Part shown: piece after piece, positions 22,540 through 30,710 of the stretch | Layout: the number at the start of each line of letters is the position of its first letter | Position numbering within the stretch: the first letter of the stretch is position 1 | Source of the DNA: DATKDF01 sp963752045 | Lineage (GTDB): Bacteria > Acidobacteriota > Vicinamibacteria > Vicinamibacterales > SCN-69-37 | Assembly: GCA_963752045.1 (NCBI GenBank) | Contig: CAVVWN010000009.1 | Location: 72,395 to 136,394 of the forward strand | Length of the DNA stretch: 64,000 nucleotides | Direction of reading: 5' to 3' | Made by a program: the position numbers and the translations under genes | The notes under the pieces: model-generated | What the model was told of the DNA's origin: nothing | Seen by the model: only the letters and a program-made list of their open reading frames with translations | Databases searched by the model: none

Positions 22540-23375
22540 TCCGTGCTGCCCTTGCCGCGTGCCTGGCGGCGGCCGTCTTGTCCGTGACCCTCTTCGCGCA
22601 GCCGGGTGTCACGAAGTACGTTCGCTACCGCGCCGATGGCCGGGTGGCATTCGGCATCCTGGACGGCGAGACTGTTCATGAGCTTTCCGGCGATCTGTTC
22701 TCCAGCCCATCGCGAACCGGGCGGGACCGGCGCGTTGCTGACGTCGAGCTCCTCGCGCCCGTCGAACCGCGGAAGGTCATCGCCGTGGGTCTCAACTACA
22801 AGAGCCACCTGGGCGATCGCGAACCCGCGCCGTATCCCGGGCTCTTCGCGAAGTACCCGACCTCCATCGTCGGCCCCGGCGCGAGCATCGTCATTCCGTC
22901 CGACGCGAAGAACGTGCACTACGAAGGCGAGCTGGTGGTCGTCATCGGCCGCCAGGCCAGTCATGTGAGCGAAGCCGACGCGCCGCGCCATGTCTTCGGC
23001 GTGACGGCTGGTAACGACGTCAGCGAACGCGACTGGCAGAGCGCGGATCTCCAGTGGTTCCGCGCGAAGGCGAGCGACACGTTCGGCCCGATAGGTCCCG
23101 CAATCGTCACGGGCCTGAACTACGACGACGTGCTGCTCGAGACATTGCTCAACGGCGAGGTGGTGCAATCGCAGCGGACGAGCGATCTGTTGTTCAACGT
23201 GTCGGCGATCGTGAGCTACGTCAGCCGGTACGTCACGCTCGAGCCCGGCGACCTGATCTTCACGGGCACGCCCGGCACCACCCGGGCCTTCAAGGCCGGC
23301 GACGTCGTCGAGGTCCGCATCGAGGGCGTAGGCACGCTTCGGAATCCAGCGGTGGCGGCGCCGGCCAGACGCTAG
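22536..23375 (+). CDS. Fumarylacetoacetate hydrolase-family protein with signal peptide
   Basis: 279 aa. FAH-fold core: KVIAVGLNYKSHLGD, FAKYPTSIVGPG, HYEGELVVVIGR, GVTAGNDVSERDWQ, KASDTFGPIGPAIVTG and the closing LEPGDLIFTGTPG motif; the E-x-E and D metal ligands are present. Family members cleave or decarboxylate 2-oxo acids. ATG 22536 has a GGAGG ribosome site at 22525-22529 and overlaps the metallophosphatase stop. The first 20 residues (MIRAALAACLAAAVLSVTLFAQ) form a convincing signal peptide, which is unusual because FAH enzymes are normally cytoplasmic; it suggests a periplasmic variant. Confidence 0.87.
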   Translation: MIRAALAACLAAAVLSVTLFAQPGVTKYVRYRADGRVAFGILDGETVHELSGDLFSSPSRTGRDRRVADVELLAPVEPRKVIAVGLNYKSHLGDREPAPYPGLFAKYPTSIVGPGASIVIPSDAKNVHYEGELVVVIGRQASHVSEADAPRHVFGVTAGNDVSERDWQSADLQWFRAKASDTFGPIGPAIVTGLNYDDVLLETLLNGEVVQSQRTSDLLFNVSAIVSYVSRYVTLEPGDLIFTGTPGTTRAFKAGDVVEVRIEGVGTLRNPAVAAPARR

Positions 23376-23429
23376 CCCGCACTCGGTCGCGGCTTCTCCG
23401 GGCCGGGAACACCGGGCGCCGGACCTCGT

Positions 23430-25817
23430 ATGAAGTATTCTGTGACTGTGAGTTACAGATTTTTCGCCTTATTCATTTCTGCGCTGGTCTTTTTGACTCC
23501 TGCTCACATTTGGGCGCAGGACACGGCCGGGCTGGGTACCGTGACCGGCCTCATTGTGGACGCCGACGGACAGCCGGCGATCGCCGTCACCGTGTGCGTC
23601 GTGGGGACGACACGGTGCACCATCACCGATGCCGACGGCCGGTTTCGGCTGGGTGAGATCCGCCCCGGCCAGCAGACCCTCGAGCTCACGCCGCCGGGCC
23701 TTCCGCGGTTCGAGGGTGCCACCGTGGATGTGCGCGCCGGGCTCGAGGCGGTGATCGAGATGGTGCTGCCCCGGCTCGCGGCCGTCGACGAAGTCGTGAC
23801 GGTGCGCGCCTCGTCGTTCGTAGCGCCCGAGGAAGTGAAGAACTCGGCTTTCGTCATCGATCCCGCGGAGATTGCGTCGGGCGCCGGATCGCTGCAGGAT
23901 GTCTCGCGCTACCTGCAGACGCTGCCGGGTGTCGTGCTGGGCACGAACGACTTCCGCAACGACCTCATCGTCCGCGGCGGCAGCCCGCTCGAGAACCTCT
24001 TCATCGTCGACAACATCGAGATCCCGAACATCAATGCGTTCGCGAACTTCACGTCGGCCGGTGGGACGGTGAGCGTGCTCGACACTTACCTCATCGACGA
24101 CGTCACGTTTCTCACGGGCGGATATCCATCGCCTTACATCAACCGCGTGTCGAGCGTGCTGCAGGTTGCGCAGCGTGAGGGCAATCGCGAGCGGCTTGCC
24201 GGCCAGGCCACGTTCGGGTTTGCCGGCGCCGGGGGCATCGTCGAAGGGCCGATCGCGGGCGGCCGCGGGTCCTGGGTGGTGTCGGCCAGGAGGAGTTTCC
24301 TGGATCTGGTCACCGACGACATTGGCGGCGCCGGCGGGGTGCCCGTGCTCTACACGCTCAATGCCAAGGCGGTCGTCGACGCCTCGCCGCTCGATCGCGT
24401 CTGGGTGGCCAACATCACGGGCGTCGATCGCATCCGCCTCGGTCTCACCGAAGACAGCGATCTCGACGAGGAGATCAGCGACTTCGACATCCGGTACGAA
24501 GGTTGGCGGAGCGCGACCGGGTTCAACTGGCAGCGCATATTCGGCGATCGCGGTGTGGGCCTGCTGGGGGTGTCGCATTCGGTGGCCTCGCTCGACTCGA
24601 CGGTCAAGGACCTCGTGAAGAACGGCATTCCGCCGCCCGACCAGCCCGTCGACGAGACCATTGCCAACGGCCCGGTCGTCTTTCGCGACCGTTCGTCCGA
24701 GCGCGAGACGACGATCAAGTACGACCTGACGACGTACATGCCCATGTTCGGCAAGCTGCAGGCCGGCGGCAGTTTCAAGATCTTCCAGCTCGATTACGAC
24801 ACGGCATCACCGCTCGGCAACGACAGTCCCTACTCTCCCGAGCCGAACATCGACCCGTTCGAGGTGAGGAGCCAGTTCAACGCCTATCAGACGGGTGCCT
24901 ACGCGCAGGCCACCGGGTCGCTCCTGCCGCGCCTCAACCTCACGGTGGGAGGCCGTTTCGACCACTATCAGTACATCGATGCGGCACGATTCAGTCCGCG
25001 CGCCGGTGCGAGCTTCGCCCTCTCCGACGTCGTGTCACTCCGCGCGAGTTACGGCCGCTACTATCAGCAGCCGTTCTTTCCGTTCCTTGCGGTGTTTCCC
25101 GAGAACCGCACGCTCAGGCCCATCAAGGCCGACCACTTCGTGGCCGGGGTCAGCTGGCAGATCGACCCGCTCAGCCGCCTGCTCGTCGAGGCGTACCGCA
25201 AGAACTACGGGGATTATCCGGTGTCGACGACCCTGCCGGAGCTCTCGCTCGCGAACGTCGGCGACACGTTCAACGTGCGCGACGTCCTGTTCCCGATGTC
25301 GAGTGACGGCTTCGGGCGGGCCGAAGGCATCGAAGTGAGCATCGAGCGGAAGCCTGGTGGGCGCTGGTACGGGCAGGCGAACATCGCCTGGTCCCGCGCG
25401 AGGCACGCCGGCCTCGACGGCGTGCTCCGGCCCGGATCGTTCGACTCACCGGTCGTGGCCAATGCCGACGGCGGCGTGGCGCTCAATTCGCGCTGGCAGC
25501 TTTCGGCCCGGTTCTCGTATCTTGCCGGCCGGCCCTACACGCCCTTCGACGAGGCGCTCTCTGCCGCGCAGCGGCGGGGCATCTACGACATCAGCCTCGT
25601 CAACGGCCGGCGCGCCCCGGACTACGCGCGGCTCGACCTGCGGGTGGAGCGCCGGTTCCTGGTCGGCGGGCAGCCGCTCGTCATCTTCGGCGGGATCCAG
25701 AACGTCACCGGCCGCGAGAACGTCGCGCAGTACACGTGGAACCGGCGCCGGAACGAGATCTCAACTCAGACACAGATCGGGATCTTCCCGATTCTCGGTC
25801 TCGACTGGCGATTCTGA
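23430..25817 (+). CDS. TonB-dependent receptor with N-terminal carboxypeptidase-regulatory-like domain
   Basis: 795 aa outer-membrane receptor. A signal peptide (to about residue 30) is followed by a CarboxypepD_reg-like Ig domain (GTVTGLIVDADGQPAIAVTVCV...GRFRLGEIRPGQQTLELTPPGL), then the plug (QDVSRYLQTLPGVVLGTNDFRNDLIVRGGSPLENLFIVDNIEIPN) and a long aromatic, beta-rich barrel ending in Phe (GLDWRF), the usual outer-membrane insertion signal. The substrate is unknown; no ABC or SusD-like partner is adjacent. The first 20 codons are unusually AT-rich for this genome, perhaps to keep the ribosome site unstructured. Confidence 0.9.
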   Translation: MKYSVTVSYRFFALFISALVFLTPAHIWAQDTAGLGTVTGLIVDADGQPAIAVTVCVVGTTRCTITDADGRFRLGEIRPGQQTLELTPPGLPRFEGATVDVRAGLEAVIEMVLPRLAAVDEVVTVRASSFVAPEEVKNSAFVIDPAEIASGAGSLQDVSRYLQTLPGVVLGTNDFRNDLIVRGGSPLENLFIVDNIEIPNINAFANFTSAGGTVSVLDTYLIDDVTFLTGGYPSPYINRVSSVLQVAQREGNRERLAGQATFGFAGAGGIVEGPIAGGRGSWVVSARRSFLDLVTDDIGGAGGVPVLYTLNAKAVVDASPLDRVWVANITGVDRIRLGLTEDSDLDEEISDFDIRYEGWRSATGFNWQRIFGDRGVGLLGVSHSVASLDSTVKDLVKNGIPPPDQPVDETIANGPVVFRDRSSERETTIKYDLTTYMPMFGKLQAGGSFKIFQLDYDTASPLGNDSPYSPEPNIDPFEVRSQFNAYQTGAYAQATGSLLPRLNLTVGGRFDHYQYIDAARFSPRAGASFALSDVVSLRASYGRYYQQPFFPFLAVFPENRTLRPIKADHFVAGVSWQIDPLSRLLVEAYRKNYGDYPVSTTLPELSLANVGDTFNVRDVLFPMSSDGFGRAEGIEVSIERKPGGRWYGQANIAWSRARHAGLDGVLRPGSFDSPVVANADGGVALNSRWQLSARFSYLAGRPYTPFDEALSAAQRRGIYDISLVNGRRAPDYARLDLRVERRFLVGGQPLVIFGGIQNVTGRENVAQYTWNRRRNEISTQTQIGIFPILGLDWRF

Positions 25818-25869
25818 CGCCGGCCGACGACCTCATCAATCAGTCGGTATGTGACACAGGAGCAGCGCG

Positions 25870-26715
25870 ATGGCAGAACGGACGATTCTCATTACTGGCG
25901 TGACCGGGCAGCAGGGGGGTGCGGTGGCCCGCGCCCTGGTGGGCAAGGGCTTCACGCTCCGCGGCATGACCCGCAAGCCCCGGAGCGAAGCCGCAACGGC
26001 GCTGGCCCAGCTTGGCGTGGACGTCGTGACAGGTGACCTGGATGACGCGGCGTCGCTCAGGGCCGCGCTGGCCGGCGCCTGGGGCACGTTCGCCGTGCAG
26101 AACACCTGGGAAGCGGGCGTCGAGAAGGAAGAGGAACAGGGCAAGCGCTTCGCGACCGTCGCCCGCGAAGCGGGTGTGGAGCACTTCGTGTACAGCTCGG
26201 TCGGGTCGGCGCACCGCAAGACCGGCGTTCCGCACTTCGACAACAAGTTCCGTGTCGAAGAGACCGTGCGCAGTCTGGACTTCCCGTCCCACGTGATCCT
26301 GAGGCCGGTGTTCTTCATGGAGAACCTGCTGTCGCCCTGGTTTCTGAACGGCGACACGCTCGTCGCGGCGATGAAGCCCGAGACCGTGCTGCAGATGATC
26401 GCCGTGTCAGACGTCGGCCGTTACGGTGCCGCCGCCTTCATCGATGCCGCGCGCCTCAACCGCCGGGAAATCGACCTGGCCGGCGATGCGGCGACGATTC
26501 CCGCGGCCGCGAAGATCATCGGCAGCGCACTCGGTCGGGCCATCGAGTTCATGCAGGTCCCGATCGAGGAGGTCCGCAAGAACAGTGAGGACTTCGCGCT
26601 CATGCTCGAGTGGTTCGATCGCGTCGGCTACGATGCCGACATCGCGGCCCGGACCAAAGAGTTCGGCTTCGCTCCGATGACTCTGGCGGAGTGGGCCGCA
26701 ACCCAGCGTCGCTAG
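25870..26715 (+). CDS. NmrA-family NAD(P)-binding protein
   Basis: 281-aa Rossmann protein. The nucleotide-binding loop GVTGQQGGAVARAL lies at residues 8-22 and is followed by TRKPRSE, the position that reads NADP phosphate in NmrA-like proteins. A YSSVGSAHRKTGVPHFDNK segment occupies the place of the SDR active site but lacks the catalytic Tyr-x-x-x-Lys, as is normal for NmrA regulators and redox sensors. It could be a redox-sensing regulator or an atypical SDR reductase. An ACAGGAG ribosome site precedes ATG 25870. Confidence 0.87.
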   Translation: MAERTILITGVTGQQGGAVARALVGKGFTLRGMTRKPRSEAATALAQLGVDVVTGDLDDAASLRAALAGAWGTFAVQNTWEAGVEKEEEQGKRFATVAREAGVEHFVYSSVGSAHRKTGVPHFDNKFRVEETVRSLDFPSHVILRPVFFMENLLSPWFLNGDTLVAAMKPETVLQMIAVSDVGRYGAAAFIDAARLNRREIDLAGDAATIPAAAKIIGSALGRAIEFMQVPIEEVRKNSEDFALMLEWFDRVGYDADIAARTKEFGFAPMTLAEWAATQRR

Positions 26716-26744
26716 CGGCCGGCCGGGTCCTCACGGCGGGCGAC

Positions 26745-26774
26745 TATAATCGCCGGATTACCCCGTTGAGGAGG
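26745..26774 (+). promoter_or_regulatory. Promoter -10 box and strong ribosome site before small ORF
   Basis: TATAAT at 26745-26750 is a perfect sigma-70-type -10 hexamer in otherwise GC-rich DNA; no good -35 is visible. It is followed at 26768-26774 by GAGGAGG, placed 5 bases before ATG 26780. The arrangement would drive the 17-codon ORF and the membrane gene starting at 26837. Confidence 0.5.
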
Positions 26775-26779
26775 CCGGC

Positions 26780-26833
26780 ATGAGCGACATCGACGAGAAG
26801 GCCGAGTTGGATCTGTCCGTGAGGAACGGCTAG
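26780..26833 (+). CDS. Possible 17-codon leader or remnant ORF
   Basis: ATG 26780 to TAG 26833 encodes MSDIDEKAELDLSVRNG, acidic and without a domain. The strong GAGGAGG site at optimal spacing and the TATAAT box upstream suggest that it is really translated. It stops 3 bp before the ATG of the membrane protein at 26837, so it could couple translation to that gene. Alternatively it is the beginning of a gene truncated by deletion. There is no family evidence for either view. Confidence 0.35.
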   Translation: MSDIDEKAELDLSVRNG

Positions 26834-26836
26834 CCC

Positions 26837-27511
26837 ATGTTCGTGGGCCATTACGCCGTCGCGATGGCCTCGAAGCGGGCCGCGCCCGCCGTGTCGCTGG
26901 GCACGCTGTTCCTCGCGGCGCAACTGGCGGATCTCATCTGGCCGAACCTCGTCCTCCTCGGGATTGAGATCGTCGAGATCGACCCGGGCAACACCGCGGT
27001 GACGCCGCTCAACTTCGTCTCCTATCCGTATTCGCACAGCCTGGTCGCGCTGTCGGCGTGGGCCGCGCTCGCCGCCGTCGTGTACCGCCTCGCGCGCGGA
27101 CTTCGCCCGGGCGCGATGATGGCCGTCGCGATGCTGGTGCTCAGCCATTGGGTGCTCGACGTCGTCAGCCATCGTCCCGACGTGCCGGTCACGATTGGCG
27201 GCGCGCTCGAGGTCGGCCTGGGTCTCTGGAACTCGGTGCCCGCCTCACTCGTGGTCGAGACCCTGCTGCTCGGAATCGGCGTCACGCTCTACCAGCAGCA
27301 GACCGATCCGCGCGACCGCGTCGGGTCGTGGGCGCTCTACGGGCTGGTCGCGTTCCTTCTGCTGGTGATGGTGGCCAATGTTCTGGGACCTCCACCGCCG
27401 AGCGTGTCCGCAGTGGCCTGGTCGGCGCAGGCGATGTGGCTGCTCGTGGCATGGGGTTACTGGATCGAGCGGCATCGGGTGCCGCGCTCATCGTTCAGGT
27501 GGTCGCGATGA
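26837..27511 (+). CDS. Multi-pass membrane protein, metal-dependent hydrolase-like (YdjM/DUF457-type)
   Basis: 224 aa with about six transmembrane helices. The N-terminal MFVGHYAVAMASKRAAP, the PYSHSLVALSAWAAL segment and LSHWVLDVVSHRPDVP contain the conserved His/Asp residues (GHY, SHS, SHW-xxD-xxSH) that define the YdjM-like membrane-bound metal-dependent hydrolases. The substrate is unknown; some relatives are stress- or SOS-regulated. The stop overlaps the start of the DACNV-like gene (ATGACGG), so the two are translationally coupled. Confidence 0.75.
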   Translation: MFVGHYAVAMASKRAAPAVSLGTLFLAAQLADLIWPNLVLLGIEIVEIDPGNTAVTPLNFVSYPYSHSLVALSAWAALAAVVYRLARGLRPGAMMAVAMLVLSHWVLDVVSHRPDVPVTIGGALEVGLGLWNSVPASLVVETLLLGIGVTLYQQQTDPRDRVGSWALYGLVAFLLLVMVANVLGPPPPSVSAVAWSAQAMWLLVAWGYWIERHRVPRSSFRWSR

Positions 27512-28821
27512 CGGACTACGCGTTCCCGGCCGATCTGGCCGAGCAGGTCATCGAACGCTGGCATACATTCGTCTCGCGGCACGACAGCCCGGCGCCGCCG
27601 CTGCCGCCGGCGCCGGCACTGCAGCACGTGCTCGAGACGGCGTTCTTCGCCAGCTTCCTCCGGGAGGAGGGACGCGACCTCCGGTTCGTGCTCTGTTGTT
27701 CGACCGGGTTCGAGGTCAGGCGCGACGGCCTGGTCGAGCACGTGCCGGTGATGCCGCTGGCGTCGGCCCGGCCTCTCAGCATCGAGTCGATTCGCGCGCT
27801 CGCGCCGGCCGTGAGCCCCGACAACGCCGCCATGCTCGTCCGTTTCTCGGATGAGGCGACTGGGGCGCCGCCGGAGATTGCCGGCATTCTGCACGTGGGC
27901 GCGGACCTCGCCCGGGCGCGGCGCGGACGGTCGTTCTATCATCGGCCCGCGCCCTACGCGCTCGTGATCGACGTGCGCGACGCGGGCGAGCTGCACATCT
28001 ACAGGGGCGGCATCAAGCTGGCCTCGATGCGGGCCGGCCGGCTGCACGACCAGATCGCGTTCTCGTCGCTCGAGCTGATGCCGATCAGCGACATCCTGGC
28101 CCGCGGCGAGCAGGCCCTGCGGCCGCGCATCGTGCCGCCGACGAGCGAGTTGTCGCGTGACACGTCGGACTTCGAGTGGACGGCCCTGCTCAATACGATT
28201 CTGTGCATCGTCAACGGCGTGCGCGAGCTGGGGCATGGGGGCACGGTGCTGCTCGTTTCGCCGGGTGCCGAAGCGTCGATGCCGGTCAAACCGAAGTTCA
28301 CGCTGGACGACCATGCCGGGCTCCTGAGCGGCCGGTTCGTGGACTTCCTCAACACCCGGCACGCGCTCGTGAGCGAGCGATGGCGGCGCGAACACGACGC
28401 GGCGGCGCACGTCGACCTGCCGGTCGTGCCCTGGGAAACGGCGGCGTTTGCGGCCGAGGACGACCTGGCCGACGCGGCCGATCTGGTGGCGGCTCTGAGC
28501 GCCGTCGACGGCGCCGTCATCCTGCGTTCGGATCTCCATGTGTTGTCGTTCGGCGCCGAGATCGTGCTCGACGCGGCGCTCCCGGTCACGGCCTACGAGG
28601 CGAGCGGCGGGATCCGGCGATCGACCGAGTGGCCGAAGGTCGACAGTGAGAGCTTCGGCATGCGGCACCGGTCGGCGCTGCGCTGCGTCGCCATGGCGGA
28701 GCACACCGCCGCCTTCGTCGTCTCGCAGGACGGCACCACCACGTTCTGCTGGAGGCAGGGCGGCCGCGTCGTGCTCAAGCGGAACGTCAACACGGCCAAC
28801 CCGAACATGGTGGGCGCGTAG
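27508..28821 (+). CDS. DisA_N-related nucleotide protein (DACNV-like sensor domain)
   Basis: 437 aa. The C-terminal third resembles the DisA_N diadenylate-cyclase fold: VDGAVIL at residues 333-339 matches motif 1 (DGA), and GMRHRSAL at 384-391 matches motif 2 (GTRHRAA) with Thr replaced by Met. AEHTAAFVVSQDGT at about 398-411 fits the following strand. The N-terminal about 230 residues (FASFLREEGRDLRFVLC...) are the extra region seen in the DACNV group described from comparative genomics of nucleotide signalling. It may make or sense c-di-AMP or a related nucleotide; the altered motif 2 leaves catalysis uncertain. It is coupled to the membrane protein upstream and followed 26 bp later by an M20 peptidase gene. 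Confidence 0.7.
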   Translation: MTDYAFPADLAEQVIERWHTFVSRHDSPAPPLPPAPALQHVLETAFFASFLREEGRDLRFVLCCSTGFEVRRDGLVEHVPVMPLASARPLSIESIRALAPAVSPDNAAMLVRFSDEATGAPPEIAGILHVGADLARARRGRSFYHRPAPYALVIDVRDAGELHIYRGGIKLASMRAGRLHDQIAFSSLELMPISDILARGEQALRPRIVPPTSELSRDTSDFEWTALLNTILCIVNGVRELGHGGTVLLVSPGAEASMPVKPKFTLDDHAGLLSGRFVDFLNTRHALVSERWRREHDAAAHVDLPVVPWETAAFAAEDDLADAADLVAALSAVDGAVILRSDLHVLSFGAEIVLDAALPVTAYEASGGIRRSTEWPKVDSESFGMRHRSALRCVAMAEHTAAFVVSQDGTTTFCWRQGGRVVLKRNVNTANPNMVGA

Positions 28822-28847
28822 GACGGGCTGGGACCAAGGGGCTCTTC

Positions 28848-30179
28848 ATGAGGATTCCGGCAGTTGTTCTGGGAGTGATCATGGTCGTGTCGTCGGCAGG
28901 GGCAGGTTCGGCCGGGTCGGGCTCGCAGGCGGCGCTCTCGGCTGCCGAGGAGGCCATCGTCAGATACGTGGATGCCCACCAGGAGGAGGCGATTGCGCTT
29001 CTCGAACGCGTCGTCAACATCAACTCGGGCACGCTGAATCTGGCCGGCGTGCGCGAGGTGGGCGCGGTGTTCCGTGCGGAGCTCGACGCGCTCGGCTTTT
29101 CGACTGAATGGGTCGATGGGGCGTCGTGGCAGCGCGCCGGCCATCTTGTCGCGCGTCATCCGGGCCCCGGACCAGCGGTGCTTCTCATCGGCCACCTCGA
29201 CACCGTCTTCGAACCCGACAGTCCCTTTCAGCGATTCGAGCGGCTCGATGCCCGAACCGCCCGCGGGCCGGGCATCATCGACATGAAGGGCGGCGACGTC
29301 ATCATCGTCCAGGCGCTGAAGGCGCTCGAGGCCGCCGGCCTGTTGCGGTCGATGCACGTCGTCGTCGTCATGACAGGGGACGAAGAAGAACCCGGGCGGC
29401 CGCTCAGCCGCGCGCGGGCCGCGCTCGTCGAGGCGGCACGCGGAGCCGCGGCCGCCATCGGTTTCGAGGACGGCGACGGCACGCCGGAGCGTGCCGTGGT
29501 GGCCAGACGTGGCACGACGTCGTGGCGGCTCACCGTCACGGGCCGTCCGGCTCACTCCTCGCAGGTGTTCAGCGAGGAGGTCGGATACGGCGCCATCTAC
29601 GAGGCCGCGCGCATTCTCGATGGATTCCGCGAACGCCTGGCCGGCGAACCGTTCCTCACATTCAATCCCGGCGTCGCCCTTGGCGGCACGGCGGTCGAGT
29701 TCAATGCCGGAGAGGCCCGCGGCACGGCGTTCGGCAAGACGAACGTCGTCGCCGAGCGGGCGGTCGTTGCCGGCGACCTGCGCGCGCTCACGCCCGCGCA
29801 GTTCGAGCGGGCCAGAGCCGTCATGCTGGAGATCGCCGGCGCGTCACTGCCGCACACGTCGGCCGAGCTGGTGTTCGACGAGGGCTATCCGCCGCTCGCG
29901 CCGACCGACGGCAACGAGCGCCTGCTCGGCGTGTTCGACCGCGCGTCCCGGGATCTGGGACTCGGCCCGGTAGAGGCCGTCAGTCCGGACAAGGCCGGCG
30001 CCGCCGACGTCTCGTTCGTGGCGGGCGTCGTCCCGATGATCCTCGACGCCGCCGGTCTCAAGGGCCGTGACGGGCACACGGTGAACGAAACCGCTGACCT
30101 CGACATCCTGGCCGTGCAGGCCAAGCGCGCGGCGGTCACGCTCTCGCGGCTGAGCAGGGAAACGGCCCGCAAGCCATGA
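28848..30179 (+). CDS. M20-family metallopeptidase (glutamate carboxypeptidase-like), secreted
   Basis: 443 aa with a signal peptide (to about residue 25). Zinc ligands and catalytic residues are visible: GHLDTVF (His and catalytic Asp), IDMKGGDV (bridging Asp), VMTGDEEE (catalytic Glu and metal Glu), and GRDGHTVNETAD near the C-terminus (last His). The dimerisation domain begins at RRGTTSWRLTVTGRPAHSS. These proteins remove C-terminal residues such as glutamate from peptides or folates. The stop overlaps the glutathione peroxidase start (ATGA). Confidence 0.9.
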   Translation: MRIPAVVLGVIMVVSSAGAGSAGSGSQAALSAAEEAIVRYVDAHQEEAIALLERVVNINSGTLNLAGVREVGAVFRAELDALGFSTEWVDGASWQRAGHLVARHPGPGPAVLLIGHLDTVFEPDSPFQRFERLDARTARGPGIIDMKGGDVIIVQALKALEAAGLLRSMHVVVVMTGDEEEPGRPLSRARAALVEAARGAAAAIGFEDGDGTPERAVVARRGTTSWRLTVTGRPAHSSQVFSEEVGYGAIYEAARILDGFRERLAGEPFLTFNPGVALGGTAVEFNAGEARGTAFGKTNVVAERAVVAGDLRALTPAQFERARAVMLEIAGASLPHTSAELVFDEGYPPLAPTDGNERLLGVFDRASRDLGLGPVEAVSPDKAGAADVSFVAGVVPMILDAAGLKGRDGHTVNETADLDILAVQAKRAAVTLSRLSRETARKP

Positions 30180-30676
30180 GCGGCGAGCCGTACACCTTCG
30201 ACGTCGAGGCCATCGACGGCACGGTTCGATCGATGGACGCCTGGCGTGGTCAACTACTGCTCATTGTCAACGTGGCCAGCCGATGCGGCTATACGCCGCA
30301 GTACGCGGGTCTCGAGGCGCTGTACCGCAAGCACCGCGATCAGGGCTTCGCCGTGCTCGGGTTTCCGTGCAACCAGTTCGGCGGGCAGGAGCCAGGCTCG
30401 AACGAAGACATCCGGCAGTTCTGCGCGCTCACCTACGACGTCACGTTTCCGCTCTTCGCGCGCGTCGATGTCAATGGGGCAGACGCCCATCCGCTCTTCC
30501 GGTGGCTGAAGTCGCAAAAACCAGGGCTTTTCGGATCCGAGGCCATCAAGTGGAACTTCACCAAGTTCCTCGTGAGCCGCTCCGGCGAGGTGATTGGCCG
30601 GTACGGTTCACGCGACACACCCGAAGCCATCGAAGCCGACATCGCACGCGCACTGGCGCCGCCGGGCGTTTCCTGA
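30176..30676 (+). CDS. Glutathione peroxidase family protein (Cys type)
   Basis: 166-aa thioredoxin-fold peroxidase with complete family motifs: NVASRCGYTPQY with peroxidatic Cys37, FPCNQFGGQEPG with Gln70 and a possible resolving Cys65, and WNFTKFLV with the Trp/Asn of the catalytic tetrad. Bacterial members of this kind usually use thioredoxin to reduce hydroperoxides. No signal peptide is seen. It overlaps the M20 peptidase gene by 4 bp, so the two are one transcription unit. Confidence 0.93.
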   Translation: MSGEPYTFDVEAIDGTVRSMDAWRGQLLLIVNVASRCGYTPQYAGLEALYRKHRDQGFAVLGFPCNQFGGQEPGSNEDIRQFCALTYDVTFPLFARVDVNGADAHPLFRWLKSQKPGLFGSEAIKWNFTKFLVSRSGEVIGRYGSRDTPEAIEADIARALAPPGVS

Positions 30677-30710
30677 CGAGCGCTCGGGGCCCCGCCGACA
30701 CCCACCGGGG

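Noticed and set aside
26837..30676. A nucleotide-triggered defence operon built around the DACNV-like gene
   Set aside because: The following genes are an M20 peptidase and a glutathione peroxidase with no recognisable effector such as a nuclease, pore or protease pair, so the context does not support it.
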